A DNA stretch of 64,000 nucleotides from JBFGFX01 sp965232455 (GCA_965232455.1 OZ246981.1:2852001-2916000); one strand, 5' to 3'. Numbered from the stretch's first letter, positions 24,793 through 33,753 are shown. Notes: generated from the letters alone by a model not told the origin. Translations and numbers: made by a program.

Positions 24793-26100
24793 ATGAGCAA
24801 ACCTTTGGCACTCGTCATCGACGACGAACCCGACATCTGCGAGCTCCTGACGCTCACGCTTGGGCGGATGGACGTGGAAACCCGGATCGGCGGCGACGTC
24901 GAATCGGCCAAAAAACAGCTCGCCGAGCAGTCTTTCGACCTGTGTTTGACCGACATGCGACTGCCGGATGGCGACGGCCTGGAGCTCGTGGACTGGATTC
25001 AGAAACACGCCCCCGGCGTCCCCGTTGCGGTCATCACCGCCCACGGCAATATCGAGACCGCCGTTCAGGCGCTGAAACTCGGCGCCTTCGATTTCATTTC
25101 CAAGCCACTGGACCTCAAGAATCTGCGCAGCGTCATCGACAACGCGCTGAAACTTCGCGAAAAACCGAGCAGCGGCGCGGCGGGTCTGATCGGCGAGTCG
25201 GAAGCCATCCTGCGTGTCCGGGATCTCATCGACAAGGTCGCGCGAAGCCAGGCGCCGGTGCACATTTCCGGCGAATCGGGCACCGGCAAGGAACTTGTGG
25301 CGCGGCTCATTCACGACAGCGGGCCGCGCAAGGACGCGCCGTTTGTCCCGGTCAACTGCGGCGCCATCCCGAGTGAGCTCATGGAGAGCGAGTTTTTCGG
25401 CCACCGCAAGGGTTCGTTTACCGGCGCAATCAACGACAAAGCGGGGCTGGTGCAGAGCGCGGCGAACGGCACCCTGTTCCTCGATGAAATTGCCGATTTG
25501 CCGCTTTCGATGCAGGTCAAGCTGCTGCGCGTCATCCAGGAACAGACGGTGCGGCCCGTCGGCGCGGAGCGCGAGGAATCGGTTGACATCCGCATACTGT
25601 CGGCGACGCACCAAAATCTCGCCGAGCTGGTCAAACAAGGTGAATTTCGCGAAGACCTCTACTATCGGATCAACGTGATCGAACTGCACGTACCGGCGCT
25701 GCGGGATCGAGGCACCGACGTGTTGCTGCTCGCGCAGCACATCCTCGAAAAACACGGCCGCCCGGGGAACCCGTTGTCTGAAGCCGCCCGGCAGGCGCTG
25801 CTTGCCTATCACTACCCGGGCAACGTAAGAGAACTCGAAAACCTGCTCGAACGCGCCGTGACCTTGTGCCCGAGCGGTGAGATCTCGGCGGCGGACCTGA
25901 ACATCCAGCAGCGGTCCGCGGAACCCGCCGGTCCGTCAAAACCGGTGGGCGACCTCGGTGGACAGATACAGGACGTCGAGCGCCAGGCCATTGTCGAGGC
26001 GCTGGAAAAAACCCGTTACAACAAAACCGCCGCGGCCAAACTGCTGGGCCTGTCGTTTCGCCAGCTGCGTTATCGCATCAAAAAACTGGGCATCGACTAG
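24793..26100 (+). CDS. pilR: Sigma-54-dependent response regulator PilR
   Basis: NtrC-type activator of 435 residues. The receiver domain (1-120) has acidic DDE residues at 10-12 and phosphoacceptor D54 in LTDMRLPDG. The AAA+ domain has Walker A GESGTGKE at 160-167 and GSFTGA at 207-212, the loop that contacts sigma-54, with Ser at the second position instead of the commoner Ala. A Fis-type helix-turn-helix ends the protein (KTAAAKLLGLSFRQLRYRIK). I chose the ATG at 24793 (preceded by GGGCAGGA) because the longer frame from 24661 overlaps pilS. The pilA promoter downstream is its predicted target. Confidence 0.95.
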   Translation: MSKPLALVIDDEPDICELLTLTLGRMDVETRIGGDVESAKKQLAEQSFDLCLTDMRLPDGDGLELVDWIQKHAPGVPVAVITAHGNIETAVQALKLGAFDFISKPLDLKNLRSVIDNALKLREKPSSGAAGLIGESEAILRVRDLIDKVARSQAPVHISGESGTGKELVARLIHDSGPRKDAPFVPVNCGAIPSELMESEFFGHRKGSFTGAINDKAGLVQSAANGTLFLDEIADLPLSMQVKLLRVIQEQTVRPVGAEREESVDIRILSATHQNLAELVKQGEFREDLYYRINVIELHVPALRDRGTDVLLLAQHILEKHGRPGNPLSEAARQALLAYHYPGNVRELENLLERAVTLCPSGEISAADLNIQQRSAEPAGPSKPVGDLGGQIQDVERQAIVEALEKTRYNKTAAAKLLGLSFRQLRYRIKKLGID

Positions 26101-26184
26101 ACCCGGTTGACCGTCCATTGGGCCATTCGTGAACGGTTTGACGTGCCATTCGATTGCAGGACCCGTCAGCGATCGCCGACCGAC

Positions 26185-26229
26185 TGACAATAATTGTCAC
26201 TTTCCGACGCTGACTGACCATCGCGGTCA
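26185..26229. promoter_or_regulatory. Candidate PilR-binding palindromes
   Basis: TGACAATAATTGTCA (26185-26199) is a perfect palindrome, and TGACCATCGCGGTCA (26215-26229) is a near palindrome whose centre is 30 bases away, about three helical turns. Both contain TGTC/TGAC-type half-sites as described for PilR in Pseudomonas, and they lie roughly 90-135 bases before the sigma-54 promoter, the usual place for an enhancer. Binding by PilR is inference. Confidence 0.55.
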
Positions 26230-26319
26230 CCCAAACGGTCGGCGGCAATGGTATTCAAGCCCGGGAGACTTCGCCGTTATTCTTTAGTAATCAGCAAATT
26301 AGTGAATTCAATCACGTTC

Positions 26320-26335
26320 TGGCACGGGGATTGCT
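26320..26335 (+). promoter_or_regulatory. Sigma-54 promoter of pilA
   Basis: TGGCAC (26320-26325), five bases, then TTGCT (26331-26335) matches the -24/-12 consensus TGGCAC-N5-TTGCW exactly. Transcription would start near 26347, giving a leader of about 58 bases before the pilin ATG at 26405. With pilSR directly upstream this is the expected regulatory logic for major pilin. The rest of the 304-base gap (26101-26404) holds the palindromes and no gene. Confidence 0.9.
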
Positions 26336-26404
26336 TTTATCCTCCATACCAGTAGCAACGCTGCATCCGATTTATTGACGCTCTCACAGCATGGAGATAG
26401 ACCA

Positions 26405-26866
26405 ATGAGAAAAGTCCAACAGGGTTTTACCCTTATCGAACTGATGATCGTGGTTGCCATCATTGGCATCCTGGCCGCGATCGCCATCCCCGCGTATCAG
26501 GATTACACGATCCGCGCACAGGTTTCCGAAGGCCTGAACCTCGCTGCCGGCGCCAAAGCCGCCGTGACCGAGTTCTATCAGGACCGTGGCGCCATGCCCA
26601 CCAACAACCTGCAAGCCGGCCTGAGCGCCAATACCACGATTTCCGGTAACTACGTGGATCAGGTGACCGTTCTCAACGGCAAGATCACGGTGCGTTACCA
26701 GAACGATCTCGCCAACGGCTTCAAGGCCAACACCAACATCGATCTCGCAACCCTGCTCCTGTCGCCGCTCACCTCGGCGGGTTCCGTCGACTGGAATTGC
26801 GCCGGTGGCACGACGCTGGGCGACGCTGGCAACGCCAAATGGCTGCCGGCCGCTTGCCGTCCGTAA
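26405..26866 (+). CDS. pilA: Type IV major pilin
   Basis: A 153-residue type IVa prepilin. A six-residue basic leader and Gly7 precede the cleavage site and mature Phe (QQG before FTLIELMIVVAIIGILAAIA), with the essential Glu at mature position 5. The C terminus has the disulphide-bounded loop, C132 to C151, ending LPAACRP. I chose the ATG at 26405, with GGAG eight to nine bases upstream, over one at 26375. It is probably the main pilus subunit because it carries the sigma-54 promoter and a strong terminator of its own. Confidence 0.95.
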   Translation: MRKVQQGFTLIELMIVVAIIGILAAIAIPAYQDYTIRAQVSEGLNLAAGAKAAVTEFYQDRGAMPTNNLQAGLSANTTISGNYVDQVTVLNGKITVRYQNDLANGFKANTNIDLATLLLSPLTSAGSVDWNCAGGTTLGDAGNAKWLPAACRP

Positions 26867-26906
26867 GGACCTGCTCAGGCTTTCTTAAGCTGAGTCGTAA
26901 GCTCAG

Positions 26907-26941
26907 GAAAGCCCCGGTCGGACGACCGGGGCTTTTTTTTT
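26907..26941 (+). terminator. Intrinsic terminator of pilA
   Basis: GCCCCGGTC (26911-26919) pairs perfectly with GACCGGGGC (26924-26932) across a four-base loop and is followed by nine T; A residues before the stem extend the pairing. It should end the pilA transcript and separate it from the second pilin. Confidence 0.93.
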
Positions 26942-26978
26942 CCACGCGGCGCGTCCTGTGATTTTTGGCGCACACAAG

Positions 26979-27037
26979 TGGTCCCGATGAAACAACCGTA
27001 TGAGTTACAATCGCTCACTTATCGGGTTTCGGGACCA
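26979..27037 (+). repeat. Long-range inverted repeat in the second pilin leader
   Basis: TGGTCCCGA (26979-26987) and TCGGGACCA (27029-27037) are perfect nine-base complements separated by 41 bases. An alternative pairing uses CCCGAT (26983-26988) with ATCGGG (27021-27026), so two mutually exclusive stems share the left arm. The pair lies 34-92 bases before the start of the second pilin gene. Whether it is transcribed as a leader is unknown. Confidence 0.5.
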
Positions 27038-27070
27038 GTCACCTCCTCGTAACGGACCGGACGTGTGACA

Positions 27071-27565
27071 ATGAACATGAACAAAAAAACCGGTGGATTC
27101 ACCCTGATCGAACTGATGATCGTCGTTACGATCATCGGCATTCTCAGCTCGTTGGCCGTGTCGGCCTACCAGACGTACACGGTGCGTGCGCAAGTCGCCG
27201 AGGGCGTCAGCATGGCCGCCGCCGCCAAGACGCCGATCGTCGATGCGTTTCTGCAGGACGGCGTGGCACCCGCAGATCGCACGGCCGCGGGCATGTCGCC
27301 AAATGCGTCGGACACGGCGGGAGGCTTCGTGAGCGGGGTCAATGTGGTCGACGGGCGCATCGACATCGTCTACGCCGGTCCGCGCGCTCACGCGGCGATT
27401 TCCGGGCAAAGACTGTCGATCACGCCTTACGTCGGCACCGGCGGCAGCAGTATTGCGTGGCGCTGCGGGAGAGCGGACCCGCCGGTCGGCGTTCCGATGA
27501 ACGGCGCGGTACATCAGCAGCCCACGGTCGAGAACCGGTACCTGCCAGCCAGCTGCCGGCCATAG
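27071..27565 (+). CDS. Second type IV pilin (paralogue of PilA)
   Basis: A 164-residue prepilin with a short leader, GG before FTLIELMIVVTIIGILSSLA, and Glu at mature position 5, so PilD should process it. The first 40 mature residues follow PilA closely, while the rest diverges and is richer in Arg and Pro. Its disulphide loop (C132 to C162) holds 29 residues against 18 in PilA, although both end LPAxCRP. It may be an alternative or minor pilin. The ATG at 27071 is preceded by an in-frame GTG at 27065. No sigma-54 site was seen before it, so it is probably not under the same control as pilA. Confidence 0.9.
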   Translation: MNMNKKTGGFTLIELMIVVTIIGILSSLAVSAYQTYTVRAQVAEGVSMAAAAKTPIVDAFLQDGVAPADRTAAGMSPNASDTAGGFVSGVNVVDGRIDIVYAGPRAHAAISGQRLSITPYVGTGGSSIAWRCGRADPPVGVPMNGAVHQQPTVENRYLPASCRP

Positions 27566-27743
27566 GACGGGGAGCCCCGCAACGCGGCTTATCGACCGCC
27601 CGAACCCGCCGTCTTCCCGGCGAGATTGCTAATGTGCGCAATTGTGAACAACCGCACAAAATTGAGTTGATCCGGGCACTTAGATCAGTGAGACTGTAAG
27701 GTCAGCGGTATTTTGACGGCTCTAGGCGGGTTCTTCCTCAGGC

Positions 27744-29462
27744 ATGGCAGTTACGGCATCTCAATCGACTCTCTCAGGCCTGCCGAGGCGTCTCGTGCAG
27801 GACGGCATCATCAGCGAGGCCGCAGTCCTCGACGCCCAGGAGGCCGCCAAAAAAGAGCGTGTGGCGCTCGTTGCCTACCTCGTCGACAATGAGATGGCCG
27901 ACTCGCGGGCGATCGCCGTGGCGGCCTCGCACGAATTCGGCGTACCCCTGCTCGACCTGGACTCGATCGAAATCGACCTGGACTGCATTCGCGCCGTCGA
28001 CCAGAAACTCCTGAACAAGCATCGTGTTTTGCCGCTGGTAAAACGCGGCCAGCGCCTGTTTCTTGCGATCTCCGACCCAACCAACCTGCAGGCCATCGAC
28101 GACATCAAGTTTCAAACCAGCCTGCGCGTCGATCCGATCGTCGTCGAGCAGGCGACGCTCGAGGAACGCATTACCAAGGCGCTCGAAGCCGTTGACACGT
28201 CCATGTCCTCGCTGGACGACGAAGACTTCGACCTGGAGAACCTGGAAGTCAGCGGGGAAACGGAGGAAGTGGATGACGTTACCCGGGACGACATCGAGGA
28301 CGCTCCCGTTGTCCGCTTCGTCAACAAGGTGTTGCTCGACGCGATCAAGCGCGGCGCGTCGGACATTCACTTCGAGCCCTACGAAAAAATATTTCGGGTC
28401 CGCACCCGCCTGGACGGCGTGTTGTCGGAGGTTGCGTCGCCGCCGGTCGCCCTTGCCAACAAGGTCTGCGCGCGCATCAAAGTGATGTCGCGCATGGATA
28501 TCGCGGAAAGACGCGTGCCGCAGGATGGCCGCATCAAGATGCGGCTCTCGAAAAACCGCGCAATCGACTTTCGCGTGAACACCTGCCCGACGCTGTTCGG
28601 GGAAAAAATCGTGCTGCGTATCCTCGATCCCAGCAGCGCGAAGCTCGGTATCGACGCACTGGGTTATCAGGACGATCAGAAAGCCATGTACATGAAACAC
28701 CTGGCCAAGCCCTACGGCATGATCCTGGTGACCGGCCCGACCGGCTCGGGCAAAACGGTGTCTCTGTACACGGGCCTCAATATTCTGAACACCGAGGACA
28801 GAAACATCTCGACGGCGGAGGACCCGGCGGAAATCAACCTGCCCGGCATCAACCAGGTCAACGTCAATCCGAAAGTCGGGCTGACCTTCGCGTCGTCCCT
28901 GAAAGCCTTTTTGCGCCAGGATCCCGACGTGATCATGGTCGGTGAGATACGCGATCTGGAAACGGCGGAGATCGCCATCAAGGCCGCACAAACGGGCCAT
29001 CTGGTGCTCTCGACCCTACATACCAACGACGCACCGCGAACCCTGACCCGGCTCGTCGATATGGGTGTGAAACCCTACGCTATCGCCACGTCGGTCAGCC
29101 TGATCATTGCACAGCGCCTCGCGCGCAAGCTCTGCGACAACTGCAAAGAGGTCAGGGACATCCCACAGGAAGCGCTCTTGAAGGAGGGCTTCACGGCCGA
29201 GGATATCAAGGAGGGACTGGAAATTTTCGGCCCGGTCGGCTGCAAGTCCTGTAATGGAGGGTACAAAGGCCGGGTGGGCATTTTTCAGGTACTCGAGGTG
29301 TCCGAAACGACCGGGCGAATCATCATGGAAGGGGGCAACGCCATGCAGATCGCCCAACAGGCGGCAAAAGAGGGCGTGGTGGATTTGAGGCGGGCTGGAT
29401 TGAACAAAGTCAAGGACGGGATTACCAGTCTTGAGGAAGTCAACCGGGTTACAATTGAGTAG
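27744..29462 (+). CDS. pilB: Type IV pilus extension ATPase PilB
   Basis: Cytoplasmic hexameric ATPase that drives pilus polymerisation. The 572-residue protein has an N-terminal T2SSE_N domain (LVQDGIISEAAVLDAQEAA), Walker A GPTGSGKT, Walker B DPDVIMVGEIRD, a His box, and a tetracysteine zinc motif (CDNC, then CKSC) near the C terminus. The zinc motif and the N-terminal domain mark PilB rather than the retraction ATPase PilT. It starts 178 bases after the second pilin and is followed by pilC after 31 bases. pilT/pilU are not in the window. Confidence 0.96.
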   Translation: MAVTASQSTLSGLPRRLVQDGIISEAAVLDAQEAAKKERVALVAYLVDNEMADSRAIAVAASHEFGVPLLDLDSIEIDLDCIRAVDQKLLNKHRVLPLVKRGQRLFLAISDPTNLQAIDDIKFQTSLRVDPIVVEQATLEERITKALEAVDTSMSSLDDEDFDLENLEVSGETEEVDDVTRDDIEDAPVVRFVNKVLLDAIKRGASDIHFEPYEKIFRVRTRLDGVLSEVASPPVALANKVCARIKVMSRMDIAERRVPQDGRIKMRLSKNRAIDFRVNTCPTLFGEKIVLRILDPSSAKLGIDALGYQDDQKAMYMKHLAKPYGMILVTGPTGSGKTVSLYTGLNILNTEDRNISTAEDPAEINLPGINQVNVNPKVGLTFASSLKAFLRQDPDVIMVGEIRDLETAEIAIKAAQTGHLVLSTLHTNDAPRTLTRLVDMGVKPYAIATSVSLIIAQRLARKLCDNCKEVRDIPQEALLKEGFTAEDIKEGLEIFGPVGCKSCNGGYKGRVGIFQVLEVSETTGRIIMEGGNAMQIAQQAAKEGVVDLRRAGLNKVKDGITSLEEVNRVTIE

Positions 29463-29493
29463 TTGAGTACCCGCAAAACGGACGAGAATTGCG

Positions 29494-30714
29494 ATGGCTG
29501 ATGCAGCGACAATGGGAAATGTCCCGTTCCTCTGGGAAGGGACGGATCGAAAGGGAAACAAGATCAAGGGCAAAAGCATGGCAGCCAGCGAGGCCGCCGT
29601 GCGGGCCGATCTTCGCCGCCAGGGCGTTGTTCCGAGCCGTATCCGCAAACAGGGTAGAAAGCTTTTTTCGGGATCCACGAAGATCTCGACCTCGGACATC
29701 GCGATCTTCAGCCGCCAGCTCGCGACGATGCTGACAGCCGGCATCCCGCTGGTGCAGGCGTTCGAGATCGTCGGCAATGGCCACGAAAACCCCGGGATGC
29801 AAAAACTCATCCTTGCCGTCAAGGCGGACGTCGAAGGCGGCAGTGCGCTGGCGGAGGCGCTTGCCAAACACCCGCTTTACTTCGACGATCTGTTCGTCAA
29901 CCTGGTCGAATCCGGTGAACAGGCCGGCGCCCTTGAAACGCTGCTCGACAAGATTGCCACCTACAAGGAAAAGACCGAGGCGATCAAGAAAAAAATCAAG
30001 AAAGCATTGACCTACCCCGCCGCGGTATTGGTCGTCGCGTTCGTCGTCACGATCATTCTGCTGATTTTCGTCATCCCGGCGTTTGAAGACCTTTTCCAGG
30101 GTTTTGGCGCGGACCTGCCCGCCTTTACCAGAATGGTGATCGAACTCTCCGAATTCGTCCGCGACAAGGGCTGGATTCTCGCGGGTATGGCCGTCGCCAG
30201 CGTTTGGACGTTCCTATACTTCAAGAAACGCTCGCGGCCCATGCGGCATTTCCTGGATCGCGCGGCCCTGAAGACGCCGATCATCGGCCCGATTCTGCAA
30301 AAAGCGGCGATCGCGCGTTACGCCCGGACCCTGTCTACCATGTTTGCCGCCGGCGTGCCGCTCGTGGAAGCCCTGGAATCCGTCGCCGGCGCGACCGGCA
30401 ACATCGTTTACGAAGTCGGTGTGCTGCAGATGAAAGACGAAGTCGCCACCGGTCAGCGTTTGCAGCAGGCGATGGAAAATACCGGCCTGTTTCCGAACAT
30501 GGTGATCCAGATGATTGCGGTCGGTGAAGAGTCCGGCTCGCTGGACGAAATGTCGGCAAAAGTCGCCGACTTTTACGAAGAGGACGTCGACAACGCCGTG
30601 GACAACCTGTCGAGCCTGCTGGAGCCGATGATCATGGCGATCCTCGGCGTCCTGGTTGGCGGTCTGGTTATCGCAATGTACCTGCCGATTTTCAAAATGG
30701 GTTCGGTCATCTAG
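29494..30714 (+). CDS. pilC: Type IV pilus inner-membrane platform protein PilC
   Basis: Platform protein of 406 residues that couples PilB to pilin subunits. Two T2SSF domains are evident, the first around FSRQLATMLTAGIPLVQAFE and the second around YARTLSTMFAAGVPLVEALE, and three hydrophobic segments are visible (about 175-195, 225-245 and at the extreme C terminus, MIMAILGVLVGGLVIAMYL). An ATG at 29512 is a possible later start. The order pilB-pilC-pilD is the usual one. Confidence 0.96.
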   Translation: MADAATMGNVPFLWEGTDRKGNKIKGKSMAASEAAVRADLRRQGVVPSRIRKQGRKLFSGSTKISTSDIAIFSRQLATMLTAGIPLVQAFEIVGNGHENPGMQKLILAVKADVEGGSALAEALAKHPLYFDDLFVNLVESGEQAGALETLLDKIATYKEKTEAIKKKIKKALTYPAAVLVVAFVVTIILLIFVIPAFEDLFQGFGADLPAFTRMVIELSEFVRDKGWILAGMAVASVWTFLYFKKRSRPMRHFLDRAALKTPIIGPILQKAAIARYARTLSTMFAAGVPLVEALESVAGATGNIVYEVGVLQMKDEVATGQRLQQAMENTGLFPNMVIQMIAVGEESGSLDEMSAKVADFYEEDVDNAVDNLSSLLEPMIMAILGVLVGGLVIAMYLPIFKMGSVI

Positions 30715-30743
30715 ACCTTTCCAACGACAGACGGTAGGTTTCG

Positions 30744-30768
30744 AGCGGCGCCCAACGGCGCCGCTTTT
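30744..30768 (+). terminator. Weak intrinsic terminator between pilC and pilD
   Basis: AGCGGCGCC and GGCGCCGCT pair perfectly around a CAAC loop and are followed by only four T. It may partly end the pilBC transcript and lower pilD expression, since pilD begins 69 bases further on. Confidence 0.6.
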
Positions 30769-30836
30769 GTATCGATCAACGCGATCGGGCAACGTGAATG
30801 GAGATCTCTCGACGATAACCGAGAGTTGGATACCGG

Positions 30837-31724
30837 ATGCAATACCTGCTTGTCGAATCCACGTTTCTGTTCGTCGCCGTCGCATTCCTGATTGCGCTGC
30901 TCGTCGGCAGCTTCCTCAACGTCGTGATTTATCGACTGCCGATCATGATGGAGCGCGAGTGGCGCGAGCAATGCGACGAGATGGCCGGCACGCCCGTCAC
31001 CCCCGATCTCCCGAAAGGCCGATTCGATCTGATGGTCCCCCGCTCGCGCTGCCCGTCCTGCGGCCAGGGCATTACGGCGCTGCAGAACATCCCGGTGGTC
31101 AGCTATCTCATTCTCGGCGGCAAGTGCGCGTCGTGTAAGACGCCGATTTCCAAACGTTATCCGATCATCGAATTCGTGACGGCGCTCATGAGCGCCGTCG
31201 TTGCCTGGCGTTTCGGCTTTGGCTGGGAAGCGGCGGCCGGAATCGGCCTGACCTGGGCGCTCATTGCGATCAGCGTCATCGATATCGACCACCAGATCAT
31301 TCCCGATTCAATTTCGCTGCCGCTCCTCTGGGCGGGACTCGCGATGTGCCTCTTTCATCCGGTCGACGGCGCAGCTGTGCTGTTCGTCGATCCCAGGGCC
31401 GGTCTTGTCGGCGCCATTGCGGGTTACCTGAGTTTGTGGAGCGTCTATCACCTTTTTCGGATCGTTACCGGGAAGGAAGGGATGGGCTATGGTGATTTCA
31501 AGCTGCTCGCAGCGCTTGGCGCCTGGCTGGGCTGGCAAATGCTGCCCCTGATCATCCTGCTTTCCGCGGCGGTTGGAGCCACGGTCGGTGTGTTGCTGAT
31601 CGTTTCGAGGCGGCACGATCGCAACGTTCCCATCCCGTTCGGTCCCTACCTCGCCGCGGCGGGCTGGATCGCCATGCTTTATGGACACCAGATCGTCGAC
31701 GCTTACCTCGGTACGATGCAGTAG
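30837..31724 (+). CDS. pilD: Prepilin peptidase and N-methyltransferase PilD
   Basis: Inner-membrane aspartic protease that cleaves the prepilin leader and methylates the new N-terminal Phe. The 295-residue protein has the N-terminal methyltransferase region with two CxxC pairs (CPSC and CASC) that bind zinc, and both aspartates of the peptidase, one in SVIDIDHQIIPD and one in the GYGDFKL motif. About seven to eight membrane segments are seen. It should process both pilins here. coaE follows, the usual gammaproteobacterial arrangement. Confidence 0.96.
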   Translation: MQYLLVESTFLFVAVAFLIALLVGSFLNVVIYRLPIMMEREWREQCDEMAGTPVTPDLPKGRFDLMVPRSRCPSCGQGITALQNIPVVSYLILGGKCASCKTPISKRYPIIEFVTALMSAVVAWRFGFGWEAAAGIGLTWALIAISVIDIDHQIIPDSISLPLLWAGLAMCLFHPVDGAAVLFVDPRAGLVGAIAGYLSLWSVYHLFRIVTGKEGMGYGDFKLLAALGAWLGWQMLPLIILLSAAVGATVGVLLIVSRRHDRNVPIPFGPYLAAAGWIAMLYGHQIVDAYLGTMQ

Positions 31725-31789
31725 CGTTAACACCGTCCTGCGCATACGTTAAGCTTACGCATTAACGAAGCGTACCCTGGATAGAATCC

Positions 31790-32419
31790 ATCGCGGCAGA
31801 ATCTAAAGCCTCGCCGTTACGAATCGGCCTGACCGGCGGCATTGCAAGCGGCAAGTCCACCGTCGCCGGATTTTTCGAGGAACTCGGAGTCGCGATCATC
31901 GACACCGACCTGATCGCACGAACGGTGGTCGAACCCGGCCAACCCGCATTGGACGAAATACGCAAAACCTTCGGTGAGTCGGTGATCTTGCCGGACGGCC
32001 GTCTGGACCGAAAAGCGATGCGCGCCGTTGTTTTCGCGGACGACGGAAAGCGAGAGGCGCTGGAGGCTATCGTCCATCCGAGAATCCGGCGAGAAGCCGC
32101 GCGCCAGGCGGCCGCCGCGGGCGGCGCCTATCATATCGTCGTGGTGCCCCTGCTCGCCGAATCGCCCATGCGCGCGGAGATGGACCGTATCCTGGTCGTC
32201 GACTGTGATGAACGTGTTCAGCTAATGCGGCTTCTGTCGAGGGACGCGGAATCCGAAGTCCAGGCGAAAAAAATGATCGACGCGCAGGCGAGCCGTGAAG
32301 AACGGCTTGCGATCGCCGACGACGTCATTCGCAACGACGGCCCAATCGAAGATACCCGCCGCCAGGTCGAGGCAATGCACGCCAAGTACCTGTCGCTGGT
32401 TGACGACAGTCGTCGGTAG
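31790..32419 (+). CDS. coaE: Dephospho-CoA kinase with no canonical start codon
   Basis: Last step of CoA synthesis, phosphorylating the 3' hydroxyl of dephospho-CoA. The P-loop is in LTGGIASGKSTVAGFF and the substrate DxD in IDTDLIAR. The frame is open back to 31766, but no ATG, GTG or TTG occurs in it upstream of the P-loop, nor in any frame between the pilD end and 31840. The first canonical in-frame codon is GTG at 31925, which would remove the P-loop. I place the start provisionally at ATC 31790, after a GGATAG stretch, giving 209 residues against about 206 in E. coli; ATA at 31781 is an alternative. The order pilD-coaE-zapD is conserved. Confidence 0.88.
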   Translation: MAAESKASPLRIGLTGGIASGKSTVAGFFEELGVAIIDTDLIARTVVEPGQPALDEIRKTFGESVILPDGRLDRKAMRAVVFADDGKREALEAIVHPRIRREAARQAAAAGGAYHIVVVPLLAESPMRAEMDRILVVDCDERVQLMRLLSRDAESEVQAKKMIDAQASREERLAIADDVIRNDGPIEDTRRQVEAMHAKYLSLVDDSRR

Positions 32420-32556
32420 GGGTTCGACGACGTTCGGACCTATATCCGGCTTCGACCGTCCTCGCGCCGAAACTCCACTCGCGCAGCTTCATCGATCCAT
32501 TTGCTCTGGTCTCTGACGTGGCGCAGAATACGACGATGGTCAAGCCAGCTCCCAAC

Positions 32557-33339
32557 ATGACAACGACGAGCGCCGACCGACGCTTGTATGAGTATGAACA
32601 ACCGCTCAATGAACGCATGCGGACGTTCATGCGACTGGAGTTTCTCTACCAGCAGATGCTTTACAACGCCGAACAGGACGCCGATTGGGCGACCCGCGCG
32701 GCGACGACCTGCCTCCTCGACATTATCGCGATACTGACCCGCGGCGACGTCCGCAGCGACACTCTCAAGGAACTCGATCACCAGCTGGACAACCTGAAAC
32801 GATTCCAAAGCCAGCCGGGCGTGGACAACGCACGGCTGAGTTCGCTGATACAAACCCTCGACGGCAGCCGCAATGAGCTGCAATCGGTAGGCACCCATTT
32901 CCTGCAGCCGCTCAAGGACAGCGAATTCCTGAGCGCCGTCAAACACCGCAGCGCGATTCCGGGCGGCACCTGCGAATTCGATCTGCCGGAGTTCAGCCAC
33001 TGGTTGCGACAGCCGTTTGCGCGGCGCCAGCAGGACCTGTCGTCCTGGCTGTCGATCATTCGACCGGTCTGCGATGCCGTCGTCGAACTGCTCTGGCTGA
33101 TCCGGGAAATCGCCCAGCCCACGGATCGGCTCGCAATCAACGGTATGTATCAGCACACCATGCCCAAAGCGGAACAGTGTCAGATGTTGCGCGTGTTACT
33201 GCCCGCCGGCAGCCCTTTGTTCCCCGAGATAAGCGGCAGCCACCAGCGATTTACCGTGCGTTTTCTCGAATGGTCCACGATCGAGCAGCGGGCCGTTCAG
33301 ACGAGGCACGACGTGAGCTTCAGAATCAGCATTTGTTGA
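32557..33339 (+). CDS. zapD: Cell division protein ZapD
   Basis: ZapD (YacF) binds the FtsZ C-terminal tail and cross-links filaments in the Z ring. The family pattern starts at YEYEQPLNERMRTFMRLEF and continues through NGMYQHTMP and a final RHDVSFRISIC. The ATG at 32557 gives 260 residues, closest to the family length of about 250; in-frame starts at 32518 (GTG) and 32536 (ATG) are possible, and no ribosome binding site decides between them. Its end overlaps the convergent mutT end by 14 bases. The small zinc protein gene yacG, often placed after zapD, is not seen. Confidence 0.9.
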   Translation: MTTTSADRRLYEYEQPLNERMRTFMRLEFLYQQMLYNAEQDADWATRAATTCLLDIIAILTRGDVRSDTLKELDHQLDNLKRFQSQPGVDNARLSSLIQTLDGSRNELQSVGTHFLQPLKDSEFLSAVKHRSAIPGGTCEFDLPEFSHWLRQPFARRQQDLSSWLSIIRPVCDAVVELLWLIREIAQPTDRLAINGMYQHTMPKAEQCQMLRVLLPAGSPLFPEISGSHQRFTVRFLEWSTIEQRAVQTRHDVSFRISIC

Positions 33340-33753
33340 CACCGTCCGACGCCCGTCGTTTCAGCGCCCGAAGAACGGGCGCATCGGCAGGCAGCAACAG
33401 CCCCGCGTCCACGTCCTCGGGCGGCAACCATCGTAGCCGTTGCCCCAGCTTTCCGAACGGCTGACCGCGCCAGGCGTCGACCAGGAAAAAGTCGATGGAC
33501 ACTCGCCGGTCCGGGTATTCGTGGTGGAGCTGCATGAACGCGCCGCAGGTAAGCATCTCGATGCCCAACTCTTCCGAAAGTTCGCGGCGCAAGGCCTCGG
33601 CGGCCGTTTCGCCGGCCGCAATCTTGCCGCCCGGAAACTCCCAAAGACCCGCAAACGCGGGGTCACTCAATCTCTCGGTAATCAGTACCCGGCCGCCGGC
33701 GTCTTGCAGAATCCCGGCGGATACGCGAAGCGTTTGAACGGCGCCGTGCCCGG

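Noticed and set aside
31925..32419. GTG at 31925 as the coaE start
   Set aside because: It would remove the P-loop (GGIASGKST), which is essential in CoaE and is in frame immediately upstream.
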